Positions 1 to 11,655 of a stretch of DNA of 64,000 bases are shown piece by piece. This DNA is from Monoplex corrugatus. Lineage: Eukaryota > Mollusca > Gastropoda > Littorinimorpha > Ranellidae. Position numbers and translations under genes: made by a program. Each line of letters starts with the position of its first letter. Position 1 is the first letter of the stretch. The stretch covers positions 50,665,250 to 50,729,249 of the forward strand of contig JAPXFY010000016.1 in assembly GCA_030674185.1 (NCBI GenBank), written 5' to 3'. The notes under the pieces are model-generated. The model was not told the DNA's origin. It was given only the letters and a program-made list of their open reading frames with translations, and did not search any database.

Positions 1-31
<31 letters not shown>

Positions 32-150
32 TGTCTGTGTAAGCGTGCATGTGTATGAGAGTGTGCATGCATGCTTGCATGCATGTGTGTGTGTGTGTGT
101 ATGCGTGCATGTGAGTGTATGTATGCATGCTTGCAAGCTTGTATGCATGC
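1..150. repeat. (GT)n microsatellite and TG-rich tract
   Basis: A pure (GT) run opens the window (about 1-30), followed by interrupted GT/GCAT repeats to about 150. Confidence 0.9.
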
Positions 151-214
151 GTTTTCCCGGATGAGCATATGCATGCTGTTTGGTCCAAACTAAGCAGGCA
201 TGATGTTGCTGTTT

Positions 215-700
215 GGTCTGCATACTCCATTGCCTATCTACCTCTCTTCTGTGCTTAAAACATAGAGGCCTGAACGCAGTCTCAGGTCAAGCAAACAGAA
301 GCTTCTGGCAAAATTAAAATCAAAATACAAAACCATAGGACACCGGAGCCTTCCGCGGCCAGGCCCCACTTGTCTGGAACGATCTGCCTTTTTCTCTCCG
401 CTGTTAATCATCTCTCTCTTCTTTCAAGGCGGGCCTCAAAACTCATCTTTTTGATAAATACTACCAGTAATGAAACATGATTTTTTATCTTTCTGATTCA
501 GTAATGTATATATTAGTACTTGCTTGCAACAGATGTGCTACTGTGTGTGTTGGGTGGGGGGAGGGACTAGGAGTGGGAGTTAGTATAATGGACCACTAGG
601 CATAGGGCTGATTGGAAAAAAAGAACTAATTAATGTAAAGCGCAGTGAATCTTTACCTATGTGTAGGAGAATAGCGCTACATAAAAGTGATTTATTATTA
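215..700 (+). mobile_element. CR1/L2-type LINE 3' remnant
   Basis: Plus-strand residues LPIYLSSVLKT and, after frameshifts, the region equivalent to the WNDLPFS motif of CR1/L2 reverse transcriptase C-termini. It is followed by the tail with AAAGCGC and TATGTAGCGC-like motifs, then an (ATT)n tail. Homologous to the copy at 54411-55042 on the opposite strand. Confidence 0.75.
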
Positions 701-740
701 TTATTATATTATTATCATCATCACATTATCATCATCATCA

Positions 741-789
<49 letters not shown>

Positions 790-797
790 ATTATTAG
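694..797. repeat. (ATT)n / (ATC)n tail microsatellite
   Basis: TTATTA repeats with CATCAT interruptions directly after the LINE 3' end; they look like the expanded tail of that LINE. Confidence 0.9.
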
Positions 798-849
798 GTT
801 AGTGCACATGCTGGGTAGTTTACATCACCTGTTCACCTGTTGGTGACAT

Positions 850-1735
850 TATTCTTCATGGTAGCCGCTGATGCATGCCCCGTCAGCTGTCTCCATCCCC
901 TTCTGTCTACAGTCCTTCTGTAGATCTCATCTTTCGGCAACTTCGTCCACTTGGCTATGTTCTCTACATAAGAAGTCGGCGGTCTTCCTCGTCGTCTCTT
1001 GTCCTCCATTTTGCCCTGGGCCAGTCTTCTTTACATGGCAGCTCTTATGTCTCATAGCATGTCCAAAGTATTTCCTTTTCCTAACCTGGCCTAAAAGTTC
1101 AGGTTGTTTGTTCAGTTCTTCCAGAATCTTTGGTTTGTTCGTCTTTCAGTCCAGCTTATTCTTAAGAGTCTTCTGTACAACCACATCTCTGCAATTTTGA
1201 TTCTGTTTTCATCTGCAGCTTTAAGAGTCCATCCTTCACTTCCGTGTAACACAACAGGCCAAATCAGTGTTTGCAGTATTTTAAGTTTGAGCTCATTCCC
1301 TAAATATCTCTTTTCAAATGTTAGTAAGATGGACCATTCTTTGTTTGGCTTGGGCAATACTTGCTTTGATGTCTTTGCCACATGTGGCATCAGCTGACTT
1401 GTATGACCCAAGGTATTTGAAGTGTTGTACAACTTCAAGGGGTTCTCCATCGACTGCTATATTTCCATCTATGGATCCACCGACATGCATTACCTTGGTC
1501 TTCTTTGCGTTGAGTTTTAGGCCTGCAGTTCTGCCCGCTCCATTTGCTTTGTCAAAGATTGTTTGCATATTGTCTTTGCAGCCTGATACGAGAGCAGAGT
1601 CATCTGCATACCGCAGGTTTGCGATGTCCTGTTTCCATAAACCACTGAAAAATGACATGGCTTATGGGATCTTTAATATGCGTGCATTCGATGTTCTACA
1701 TGAACAAAGTGATTTCAGGAATTAGCAAGTCTGGA
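850..1735 (-). mobile_element. RTE-type LINE 3' part (broken reverse transcriptase)
   Basis: Minus-strand pieces carry LRYADDSALVSG (catalytic YADD), LKLNAKKTKVMHV, FKYLGSYKSADATCGKDIKA and EMWLYRRLLRISWTE, in the usual order and in at least two frames, then a C-terminal segment with RKRKYFGHAMR. These are typical of RTE-like endonuclease/reverse transcriptase elements. No intact ORF. Confidence 0.85.
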
Positions 1736-1739
1736 GGGT

Positions 1740-1928
1740 AGTGGGACCTTTCAAACAGCAGATGAACTCAGCTAGAATCAATGGTCACCCACAAGAAGAA
1801 GAGTGGCAGAATGGTTAAGTTGTTCACCTGCCAATAACTAAACTCGAGGTTCCAGGTCCATTCCCTGTTGAGGCCTTGACTTTTCTCGTCAGTTTGACCA
1901 TACATACATAGAACATCAAACATGCATG
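1740..1928 (+). mobile_element. Possible tRNA-related SINE fragment
   Basis: A box A-like string TGGCAGAATGGTTAAG near 1803 and a box B-like GGTTCCAGGTCC near 1848 have roughly tRNA spacing. Only one copy was noticed, so the call is weak. Confidence 0.35.
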
Positions 1929-2022
1929 TTAACCCTTTGATTCCCATACCATATCTGCAAACTGCAAAAAAATTAACCCTTTGACACCTTCACCCCATCC
2001 ACCAGCTTCCTGCAGGAAACAC
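1929..2022 (+). mobile_element. TTAA foldback MITE, truncated copy
   Basis: Starts TTAACCCTTTGA and has the second internal AACCCTTTGACACC and CCACCAGCTTCCTGCAGGAA, but lacks the right half of the palindrome. Member of the family described in the findings. Confidence 0.75.
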
Positions 2023-2178
2023 AAACCATCTACAATAGATACCTCAGAAAATGGCTCACTTGTGTATTCAAGTTTAAATATGAAATGAAGTCAACACCAG
2101 CAACCAACCTTATTTTGAATAAGAAATGGATTCTACGTCCGTGTTTTACATCAATTTGACATCAAATGAATTCCACTC

Positions 2179-3118
2179 TTACCAGTCACTGGGGTGTAGT
2201 GGTTAACACAACGGACTACCGACTGGAAGGTTGTGGGTTCGAATCCCCATCAGTCCCTTCAAAACTATATCATAGTGGAATTTTTCAGCTCTAACTGGCT
2301 CCTACCCAGAGTTGGGTGTGCTATGCGCTCATTGGGAAGACTGGGACCACACAGTCGAATCTCATCCACTTCACGAATGCGTCCTTGAGGGTGATGCTCA
2401 AATCTTCTGACCAGCATCGCTGGTGTCTGTGTCTCTCGGGCCTGGTTGACGCCAGGATATATTATGATAGTAAGCATGAAGTACAGCCCTGTCATGCAGT
2501 CTTCGATGGAACTTCATAGCATCATGATCATCATCCTCATTGACATCATCATCATCGCATTGTGAAAAAAAAACTGAACTGTTATCGTTCTTGGTAGAGA
2601 ACAGCAGTACGGTGTGGGGTCTGAACTGTTATCGTTCTTGGTAGAGAACAGCAGTACGGTGTGGGGTCTGAACTGTTATCGTTCTTGGTAGAGAACAGCA
2701 GTACGGTGTGGGGTCTGAACTGTTATCGTTCTTGGTAAAGAACAGCAGTAAGGTGTGGACTGATTACTCCGGAAAAAAAACTGAAACTTTAACACAATGT
2801 GTCGTGACCATTAGAAAATCCTGTTACTTTTTGTGCGTACTGCTTCTAGAGTGTATGAATGCCGTGACCCCAGCTATTGACATCTGTAGCAAATAAACAT
2901 GCCTGCTGAAGAAGGAGCATCTGAGTTCCGAAAGCTACAAAAGCTAAAAAAAAAAGGTGTTTTCGTGTTTTTATTCGATCATATGAAATAAACAAACTAT
3001 GCCAGCTTCTGGGGCCATTAAAGATGGCGTAGAAAATGGGACAAAAAAGAAAAAAGGTGAGCACAAAGGTAACCTTCCTGAGTGCAATGATCCTGAACAA
3101 TAAAATAAACAAAAAAAC
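2179..3118 (+). mobile_element. SINE-A copy 1, with about 425 bp inserted inside
   Basis: A tRNA-derived head (box A TGGTGTAGTGG-like, box B GGTTCGAATCC) is followed by the long SINE-A body to about 2565, then an unrelated block, then the SINE-A 3' part (TATGCCAGCTTCTGG onward) from about 2991. A 9-bp direct repeat ATTCCACTC flanks the whole unit at 2170-2178 and 3119-3127, so both halves belong to one insertion that was later interrupted. Confidence 0.85.
2574..2757. repeat. 47-bp minisatellite, 4 copies
   Basis: Unit begins CTGAACTGTTATCGTTC; copies at 2574, 2621, 2668 and 2715, the last diverged. It lies in the block that interrupts SINE-A copy 1. Confidence 0.9.
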
Positions 3119-3217
3119 ATTCCACTCCTGAAGTCATACCAGAGTTGATAAGAAACAGCTTCTACACCACAGTGAGCCATAGTATTTTCCTTGGTAATTG
3201 TTCAGTCTATATTTAGG

Positions 3218-3470
3218 ACATCATCAGCCCGAATTCTACATTGGTAAATACATGCAGGTAATTTTATTTTTTAAGTTTCTTGTAAAGACATCATCAAGCC
3301 AAATATTACATTGGTAAGTATATGCAGTTAATTTCTAGGTCTCTTCTTAAGACTTCATCAGACCGAATTCTACACTGGCAAACACACGCAGATCATTTTT
3401 AAATTTCTTCCTAAGAAATCATCAGACTGAACTATACACTGGTAACTACTCGTGGGTAATTGTCATCAAC
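3218..3470. repeat. Diverged tandem repeat, about 65-70 bp unit, 4 copies
   Basis: Each unit starts GACATCATCAG-like and contains CCGAATTCTACATTGGTAA-like sequence. Copies are strongly diverged. The stretch 3130-3600 otherwise shows nothing but the gene's 3' flank. Confidence 0.7.
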
Positions 3471-3583
3471 CCTTATAAAGAGACAGCATTTTTGTTTTCC
3501 TTGCAACATTAGGCACAAACAAATAACAACAACAACAAAAGAAAAACAAGCAAACAAAAAATACCTTATGTTGTTTCACTATT

Positions 3584-3589
3584 GCTTTA
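3584..3589 (-). promoter_or_regulatory. Polyadenylation signal AATAAA
   Basis: Canonical AATAAA on the minus strand in the expected position, about 145 bp after the exon 14 stop. It supports this as the 3' end of the gene. Nearby AATAAA-like strings at 3630-3645 could also serve. Confidence 0.55.
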
Positions 3590-3730
3590 TTCTGAAATGG
3601 ATTCTGCATGAGTGATTCACTTCTGCTTTCAAATAAAATAAATTGCATACAGTCTCAAATTTCCAAAGATTGTCTAAAAGTTTCAAATGTGACCCCTGAG
3701 TCCTCCGACTGTCATTTTCAGGTCCCTCTT

Positions 3731-4057
3731 CTAATGATCTACTTGTCTTTCATGTGGCTCTGGAGCTTCATCATCATCTTCACCACCATCATCGTCCTCA
3801 ACAAATTCCACTGGCAGCAGGCTGAAGTTGAGGACAAGGCCCTGGGCACCCAGGTCCGATCTGACCCAAACGTTATCATTCAACTGGTGAACAGAGTCAA
3901 GAGAAAGCTCCCCTGCCTTGCCAATAAAGCCTGCCCTAATGTAACACCAGTTCCTGATGCCAACCCACTCAATCGCCACGTTCAGCCTTTCTGCAACCAA
4001 CTGCTGGTCTCTGACCAGGTCACCTCTGATGAGAAACAGGACACGAAAAATGCAAAG
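3731..4057 (-). CDS. Exon 14 (last exon): acidic C-terminus, stop at 3731
   Basis: Terminal exon ending in TAG. It reads LCIFRVLFLIRGDLVRDQQL, VAERLNVAIEWVGIRNWC, then an acidic tail EFVEDDDGGEDDDEAPEP. Two acceptors keep the frame with exon 13: GGCAG|CTT at 4057 and GTCAG|CCG at 4081; I prefer 4057 because a pyrimidine-rich stretch precedes it. The 3'UTR follows, with an AATAAA about 145 bp after the stop. The 5' end is the least certain exon boundary of the gene. Confidence 0.62.
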   Translation of the reverse strand, partial: LCIFRVLFLIRGDLVRDQQLVAERLNVAIEWVGIRNWCYIRAGFIGKAGELSLDSVHQLNDNVWVRSDLGAQGLVLNFSLLPVEFVEDDDGGEDDDEAPEPHERQVDH

Positions 4058-4189
4058 CTGCCAATAACAGTCACCGAGCGGCTGACAACTTCCCCACTAC
4101 TGACAGCTCAGGATCTGGGGTAAGGCTAAAACCGCGGAATCTTTTCTTTTCATCTTGAGTCTGATCATTGTTTTTGTCTTTGACATTAT

Positions 4190-5425
4190 TATGTACTATC
4201 TCTGCTCTACTTAAATCTGAAGGTTGCAATCTGTGCTCTAATTAAATCTGATGGTTGCACTCTCTGCTCTGCATAAATTTGATGGTTGCACTCTCTGCTC
4301 TACTTAAATTTGACGGTTGCACTCTCTGCTCTACTTAAATCTGTAGGCTGCAATCTGTGCTCTACTTAAATCTGAAGGTTGCAATCTGTGCTCTAATTAA
4401 ATGTGATGGTTGCACTCTCTGCTCTGCTTAAATTTGATGGTTGCACTCTCTGCTCTACTTAAATCTGCAGAATGCAATCTCGGCTCTAATTAAATTTGAT
4501 GGTTGCACTCTCTGCTCTACTTAAATTTGATGGTTGCACTCTCTGCTCTACTTAAATTTGATGGTTGCACTCTCTGCTCTACTTAAATCTGTGGCTGCAA
4601 TCTTGGTTCTACTTAAATCTGAACATTGCGATCTCGGCTCTACTGAAATCTGAAGGTTGCAATCTCTGCTCTACTTAAATCTGAAAGTCGCTATCTCTGC
4701 TCTACTTAAATCTGAAGGTTGAAATCACTGCTCTACTTAATCTCGGCTCTAATTAAATCTGAAGGTTGAAATCACTGCTCTACTTAAAATCTGCAGAATG
4801 CAATCTCGGCTCTAATTAAATCTGAAGGTTGCAATCTCTGCTCTACTGAAATCTGAAGGTGGCAATCTCTAATCTACTTAAATCTGAAGGTTGCAATCTC
4901 TGATCTACTGAAATCTTAAGGCTGCAATCTCTGCTCTACTTAAATCTGAAGGTTGCAATCTCTGCTCTTCTTCAATCTGAAGGTGGCAATCTCTACTCTA
5001 CTTAAATCTGAAGGTTGCAGTCTCTGCTCTACTGAAATCTGAACATTGCAATCTCTGCTCTACTTAAATCTGAACACTGCAATCTCGGCTCTACTTAAAT
5101 CTGAACATTGCAATCTCGGCTCTTCTTAAATCTGAAGGTTGAAATCTCTGCTCTTCTTAAATCTGAAGGTTGCAATCTCTGCTCCACTTAAATCTGAAGG
5201 TTGCGATCTCTGCTCCACTTAAATCTGAACATTGCCATCTCTGCTCTACTTAAATCTGAGCATTGCAATCTCTGCTCTACTTAAATCTGAAAGATGCAAT
5301 CTCTGCTCTACTTAAATCTAAAGGTTGCAATCTCTGCTCTTCTTAACTCTGAAGGTTCCAATCTCTGCTCTACTTAAATCTGAATGTTGCAATCTCTGCT
5401 CTACTTAAATCTGAAGGTTTCAGTT
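4190..5425. repeat. 31-bp minisatellite, about 40 copies
   Basis: Unit approximately CTCTGCTCTACTTAAATC plus TGAAGGTTGCAAT. Variants (CGGCTC, AATTAAAT, GAACATTGC) are interspersed, suggesting old subunits and local homogenisation. It lies in the last intron, about 130 bp beyond the exon 14 acceptor. Confidence 0.92.
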
Positions 5426-5846
5426 CCTCTCCATATACTTTTCATTCAAAAAGAATCATGCCTGCCTTTCTTTTTGAAGAAGGGAGGTGAAGACAGAGGG
5501 GTATGATTATATCCTTAAAAAAAATGGAACTGAATGGGTCAATATGAGCTCAGGTTAAGTGTGTCTGCCTGTGAAAAACAAAACGCCTCAGTTGTTCACA
5601 GATGTATCTAAATGTGAGTGACAGTTTTCGTTCTAATCAGAACTAAACCAGAATTCGGAATTCTCCTAAAATTTCAGTAAACATGGCGCTTTTTGAAATC
5701 TCCCCTGTGTGCATGTGTGTTAAAGATGGTTGCTGTTACCATCAAGTATGATGTCAATTATGATTCAAAAGACTCTTCATTTCATCCATATCATCATGCT
5801 ATGTCAATGCGTCTTTTTATCATCCATTATGTCATATTATCTTGCC
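5426..5846. other. Intronic stretch with no recognisable feature
   Basis: Unique-looking sequence between two minisatellites. Only a short GTGTGCATGTGTGT run is seen. Confidence 0.5.
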
Positions 5847-6745
5847 AAGTTATCCTGACAGTATCCATGCCATGTTATCTTGACAGTATCCATGCCACGT
5901 TATCCTGACAGTATCCATGCCAAGTTATCCTGACAGTATCCATGCCACGTTATCCTGACAGTATCCATGCCACGTTATCTTGACAGTATCCATGCCACGT
6001 TATCCTGACAGTATCCATGCCATGTTATCCTGACAGTATCCATGCCACGTTATCCTGACAGTATCCATGCCACGTTATCTTGACAGTATCCATGCCACGT
6101 TATCTTGACAGTATCCATGCCACGTTATCCTGACAGTATCCATGCCATGTTATCCTGACAGTATCCATGCCACGTTATCCTGACAGTATCCATGCCACGT
6201 TATCCTGACAGTATCCATGCCACGTTATCCTGACAGTATCCATGCCATGTTATCCTGACAGTATCCATGCCATGTTTTCCTGACAGTATCCATGCCACGT
6301 TACCTGACAGTATCCATGCCACGTTATCTTGACAGTATCCATGCCACGTTATCCTGACAGTATCCATGCCACGTTATCCTGACAGTATCCATGCCAGTTA
6401 TCCTGACAGTTCCATGCCAGTTATCCTGACAGTATCCATGCCATGTTATCCTGACAGTATCCATGCCAGTTATCCTGACAGTATCCATGCCACGTTATCC
6501 TGACAGTATCCATGCCACGTTATCATGACAGTATCCATGCCACGTTATCCTGACAGTATCCATGACAGTATCCATGCCATGTTATCCTGACAGTATCCAT
6601 GCCACGTTATCCTGACAGTATCCATGCCATGTTATCCTGACAGTATCCATGCCACGTTTTCCTGCCAGTATCCATGACAGTATCCATGCCATGTTATCCT
6701 GACAGTATCCATGCCATGTTATCGAATACCATGCCATGTTATCCT
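5847..6745. repeat. 25-bp minisatellite, about 35 copies
   Basis: Unit TTATCCTGACAGTATCCATG plus CCACG. Homogeneous, with CACG/CATG and CCTG/CTTG variants. In the last intron. Confidence 0.93.
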
Positions 6746-6919
6746 CAGTATCATATGCAAGGCCTAGCTAGCATTCAACAGTTCCCACATTCCAACATGA
6801 CTACATGGGTTCTGACTATAAAAAGATATGTCTGCAGTTTTAAGTCCACCCAGCAGTGATAAATCTGTTCAGGTTGAGGAAGATAAAGAAGCAAGGGAGA
6901 GGAGATGGCTATCACCCTC

Positions 6920-7112
6920 TTAACCCTTTGACACCCGCATCTGATCCACCAACTGCAAAAACTTAACCCTTGGACTCCCTCACCCCATCCACCAGCTTCC
7001 TTCAGGAAGCTGGCGGATAGGGTGAGGGAGTCAAATGGTTAAGTTTTTGCTCTGCTAGCATGGTTGACAATGTAGGATGCTGATGGGCAGGGTGCGGGAG
7101 TCAAAGGATTAA
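6920..7112 (+). mobile_element. TTAA foldback MITE, near full-length copy
   Basis: TTAA at both ends; TIRs begin CCCTTTGACACCCGCA and end GTGCGGGAGTCAAAGGATTAA. The centre is a near-perfect hairpin around CAGCTTCCTTCAGGAAGCTG. About 190 bp. Confidence 0.85.
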
Positions 7113-7714
7113 TGCTCGCCCCAGTTCAGGCTTCTACTACCTCACTGCTACACAACCTTGCCATCCCAAATGACACTGCCCTCATGATGCTGGTCCCTAG
7201 AAACGCACCAGTCCCAGCCAGTTGGCCCTTCTGTAATCTCTGGGTTACATCACATTCTTTGCTTACGTAAGCCACATCATCGTTTACCTTTTTACCTAGC
7301 TATGGTAACTGTAGGTCCAATCCACAGGTTCTGAAAGCTTGTTTGACCTTTCATTTCCCTTTCACTCTATCTGCACGGCTACATTTTCCACTGTTGGTCA
7401 GCTATTTATGGAGAATTTCCACACCATTGACCGATTAGCTAGCTAATGTACATAAAGTAGTGTTGAACCACAGCCATTGACAAATGCAATTTCCTGCCTC
7501 TGCTATCAACTGTGTTCAATACTGCCAATGGCAAAAGAGGCCGTAATCAAACAGGCTGGTAACTGTGAAATGCGACTATGTAACTTCTGACAAACATAGT
7601 AACTTCACTTCCCAGGTCCACCCCCTTCTCCTCACTATTCCTTTCCACACTGGGGTGCAACTCTGTTTTATGTTTATATATTGTATTTACAGTGTTTTTA
7701 CATTTCACTTTGCT
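7113..7714. other. Intronic stretch with no recognisable feature
   Basis: No gene, RNA or clear repeat family seen; the following 57-bp array begins near 7715. Confidence 0.45.
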
Positions 7715-8862
7715 CTGAGAGTTTTCATCATGTACACAAAAAGTTGAATTCTTTAGTCTCACTGTGCAGTCATTCTATCTGTCATTCTGTACACAAAATG
7801 CTGAATTCTTTAGTCTCGCTCTGCGGTCATCTATCTGTCATTCTGTACAGAAAGTTGAATTCTTTAGTCTAGCTCTGCGGTCATTCTATCTGTCATTCGT
7901 ACACAAAAAGTTGAATTCTTTAGTCTCGCTCTGCAGTCATTCTATCTGTCATTCTGTACAAAAAAGTTGAATTCTTTAGTCTCACTCTGCAGTCATTCTA
8001 TCTGTCATTCTGTAAACAAAACGCTGAATTCTTTAGTCTCGCTCTGCGGTCATTCTATCTGTCATTCTGTACACAAAACGTTGAATTCTTTAGTCTCGCT
8101 CTGCAGTCATTCTATCTGTCATTCTGTACACAAAAGTTGAATTCTTTAGTCTCGCTCTGCAGTCATTCTATCTATTATCTGTACACAAAACGTTTAATTC
8201 TTCAGTGTCTAGCTCTGCGGTCATTCTATCTGTCCTTCTGTACACAAATAGTTGAATTCTTTAGTCTCGCTCTGCAGTCATTCTGTCATTCTGTACACAA
8301 AACGCTGAATTCTTTAGTCTACATGTAGCTCTGCGGTCATTCTATCTGTCATCCTGTACACAAAATGTTGAATTCTTTAGTCTCGCTCTGCAGTCATTCT
8401 ATCTGTCATCCTGTAAACAAAAATTGAATTCTTTAGTCTCGTTCTGCAGTCATTCTATTTGTCATTCTGTACACAAAAAGTTGAATTCTTTAGTTTCGCT
8501 CTGCAGTCATTCTATCTGTCAATCTGTACACAAAAAGTTGAATTCTTTAGTCTAGCTCTGCGGTCATTCTATCTGTCATCCTGTACATAAAAAGTTGAAT
8601 TCTTTAGTCTAGCTCTGCGGTCATTCTATCTGTCATCCTGTACACAAAAAGTTGAATTCTTTAGTCTAGCTCTGCGGTCATTCTATCTGTCATCCTGTAC
8701 ACAAAAAGTTGAATTCTTTAGTCTCGCTCTGCAGTCATTCTATCTGTCGTCCTGTACACAAAAGTTGAATTCTTAGTGTAGCTCTACGGTCATTCTATCT
8801 GTCATCCTGTACACAAAAAGTTGAATTCTTTAGTCCAGCTCTGCGGTCATTCTATCTGTCAA
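7715..8862. repeat. 57-bp minisatellite, about 20 copies
   Basis: Unit begins TCTCGCTCTGCAGTCATTC and ends GTTGAATTCTTTAG; two subtypes, TCTCGCTCTGCAG and TCTAGCTCTGCGG, alternate in blocks. Confidence 0.93.
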
Positions 8863-9029
8863 GACAGTTCAACCAGCTGTTCATCACAGTTGTCTATATT
8901 CACCCTGGGGGCAGACATTTAAGTTGCTCCAAAGAAGATTGGTGACATCATCCATTCCCTCTCTACCTCATCTCCTGATTACATGTCTTTTATTCTTGGT
9001 GATTTTAATAACTGAAGTCCGAAAACAAT

Positions 9030-9583
9030 CTTTTACGATCATCACACTCAGGGAGACTACCTTTGTGCTCACCTTTTCTTTTTCTCGTCCCATTTTCTAC
9101 ACAACCTTAATGGCCACAGAAAGTGGCAGTTTTTACAATGCCATGATGATGTCGATGAGGATGTTAATCACGATGCTATGGAGTTCCATCTAGGATTGAG
9201 ACTGCGTGACAGGGCTGTACTCTACGCTTACTATCATAATATATCCTGGCATCAACCAGGCCTGAGAGATAGACACCTGCGGTGCTACTGGTCAGAAGAT
9301 TTGAGCAACACCCTCAATGATGCATGAAGTGGTCGAGAATCGACTGTTTGGTACCAGTCTTCCCAATGAACCCACAGCACACCCAACTCTGGGTAGGAGC
9401 TGGTTAGAGCCGAACAAACCCACAAAGATTTCCAATGAACCCACAGCACACCCAACTCTGGGTAGGAGCTGGTTAGAGCCGAACAAACCCACAAAGATTT
9501 TTGAAGGGACTGATGGGGATTCGAACCCACAACCTTCCAGTCGGTAATCCGTTGTGCTAACCACTACACCACGGCGACTGGTC
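9030..9583 (-). mobile_element. SINE-A copy 2, with internal 69-bp duplication
   Basis: Minus-strand SINE-A. The head near 9510-9583 has box B GGTTCGAATCCC and box A TGGTGTAGTGGTTAGC. A 69-bp segment (from 9365 and from 9434) is tandemly duplicated, making this copy longer than the others. Flanked by AAACAAT at 9023-9029 and 9584-9590. Confidence 0.85.
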
Positions 9584-9640
9584 AAACAATGTTGACAAAT
9601 AACAAGCACCTTATGGACTCCCATAGTGGGGATGCAGAAA

Positions 9641-9712
9641 TTAACCCTCTGACTCCCTCACCCTATCCACCAGCTTCCTGCAGGACGCTGGTGCGGGAGT
9701 CAAAGGTGTAAG
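9641..9712 (+). mobile_element. TTAA foldback MITE, short deleted copy
   Basis: TTAACCCTCTGACTCCC start, hairpin centre CAGCTTCCTGCAGGA, right arm GTGCGGGAGTCAAAGG; about 70 bp. The inner arms are missing. Confidence 0.75.
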
Positions 9713-10089
9713 GTCCCCTCCTGTTTTGGAACCATACGAGCCGTATAGTTTGCTTTTAGGTCGTTAGGGGGTCCTCTTTCCTGTCATGCTCTCTTTCCCT
9801 CCTGATACTCTTATCTGTTTGCCTTTACGATTATTCGCCTGTACTTCCTCCAAATTCTCTCCTTAGCTCCCCTAAGATGGAGTATACAAGTGCCTTTAAA
9901 GTGGGATAAAGAACAAATGTACATGCAAAAACCCACTCCCTCTGCTACGAAGGTTAGGTTTGTACAAATTTTATACACTACAACAGGGAGTGTCTGCAGG
10001 AGTTCTAGCCTACGTAAGAACAAGAAAAATGGCATCCCCAATATGTGCAGACAAAACTACTGACTTCTGCTATGGCAATATGAACAACG

Positions 10090-10560
10090 CCTATCAACCT
10101 TCTCTCCTGTGCCTGCAATGCATACAAAACACATCTGCTCGTCTTGTCCTCAGAAAGAAAAACGTTTGATCATATCAGTCCTCTCCTTCACTCTCTTCAC
10201 GGATTGCCTGTCTTAAAAAGAACTGAACATAAGCTGGATACCTTGTGTTACAAATCTATTCACCAGTCTGCTCCATCATACCTTTGCAACAACATCAATA
10301 TTTATACGCCAATTCGCTTCTTGCACGCAGCTTCTGATACGCTTTCATTTCAGGTCCCGAGATTTAATCTATCAACTGTTGGCCGGCGTTGCTTTGTTGT
10401 CTCAGGACCGTCAGCTTGGAACAGACTTTTGCTCTGCCTCTGTCTGACACCCACCCTTTCTGCTTTTAAATCCAATTTAAAAACCCACCTTTTTCCAACA
10501 ATGAATTCTACAACTACTTATTTCCCTCAGTTTGTGTACTTTTAAAAAAAATATTAAAGA
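10090..10560 (+). mobile_element. CR1/L2-type LINE C-terminus
   Basis: Frames read LQCIQNTSARLVLRKK then HISPLLHSLHGLPVLKR, CYKSIHQSAPSYL, VPRFNLSTVGRRCFVVSGPS, AWNRL and LSAFKSNLKTHLF: the standard end of CR1/L2 reverse transcriptases. One frameshift near 10168. Confidence 0.88.
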
Positions 10561-10749
10561 TTGTTAGGTAGTCTTTGTCGATTGTATGCATATGCCTGGT
10601 GTGTGAGTATACTCTGATTTGAATTGTCAAGATTTGGTGCCGTATAGATACTGTAAATATTATCATTTATTATAATGCGCTCTGCCAAGTTTTGGATAGT
10701 CAGTTCACAACATGGTGCAGTCAATGCCTGTTATAAACAGATAGTTCAC

Positions 10750-11030
10750 AGTCCAAACCTGTGATTAGATATGTCAAGATATGGACTTCTGTATCTGCTG
10801 GTGCCCTTCATGGCTGCTTCCTTACACTTCACTTTGCAAAATCAACAATAAGAACACTGATGATGTCATCTTTAGTCTGCTGCAAATGTTGTATGAATAC
10901 CTTAATAAGCCAGTACTTATGTAAGATTTTCTATGTTGACTTTTCCAGTGCTTTCAACATAATTCGTTCACATCTCTTCATTAACAAACTCTCAATGACT
11001 TAAATTTAACCATTATCAGACAAGAAGAGA
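10750..11030 (+). mobile_element. Reverse transcriptase fragment, 5' half of a split LINE
   Basis: Plus-strand frames give DDVIFSLLQMLYEYLNKP and a VDFSSAFNIIRSHLFINKL segment: the RT palm motif region (DFSSAFNTI). The continuation lies at 11655-11960, after two RTE 3' ends. Confidence 0.75.
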
Positions 11031-11039
11031 AGAAGATTG

Positions 11040-11400
11040 ATGGAGCATACACATGAATGCTGCGTGCAGCCCTGAACAAATCCCGAGAGAACATCGAACT
11101 AACAAAGAGCTATATGGTAAGATCCCACCAATCAGTAAATCAATACGTCAACAAAGACTGCGCTTCGCGGGACACTGCTGGTGTAGCAAAGAAGAACTGG
11201 TGGGAGATGTTCTACTATGGAGACCCAGTCATGGCAAACAAAGACCAGGATGTCCAAAGAAGACCATTGACCAACTGATAGATGACACAGGCTGTCAGTA
11301 TGATGAACTACCTACTGTACTGTCTGACAGAGAAGGATGGAAGAAACGTGTCATGGATAGCAGAGCAATGATGATGATGATGATGAGACACAAGAAAATC
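11040..11400 (+). mobile_element. RTE-like LINE 3' end with (ATG)n tail
   Basis: ORF segment QRLRFAGHCWCSKEELVGD, LLWRPSHGKQRPGCPKK, DREGWKKRVMD, ending in (GATGAT) repeats. Typical 3' terminus of RTE-like elements. Confidence 0.8.
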
Positions 11401-11655
11401 ATTAATAAAGATTAGAAAAAGACAAGCAACATTCATAGGGCATTTTATGGGAAAGAGAAATTAGAGTACCTGGTCACAACAGGAAAACTGGAGGGAAAGA
11501 GAACACCAAGTAGACCCATGGAGAAAAATTGGACAGACTTGCAGGTTGGCTGAGGGCAGAGAGGGTGGGAGATGTACTTGCAGCAACAAGGGATAGATTC
11601 ATACGGAGGGCCATGATTGCCAACGCCATACGGCAGGGCACATGATGATGATGAT
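11401..11655 (+). mobile_element. RTE-like LINE 3' end (second family) with (ATG)n tail
   Basis: Contains the tail GGCAGGGCACATGATGATG preceded by sequence for KLEYLVTTGKLEGKRTPSRP. The same 3' end recurs at 17425-17545 (+), 27090-27545 (-) and 47770-47990 (+). Confidence 0.82.

Noticed and set aside
2215..2260. tRNA gene
   Set aside because: Box A and B are present, but this is the SINE-A head: same sequence at five loci, long body, target duplications, no clover-leaf 3' half.
3608..4123. Plus-strand frame of 171 codons with a hydrophobic segment
   Set aside because: It is antisense to exon 14, which has the acidic tail, a stop and a polyadenylation signal; the plus frame lacks family resemblance.
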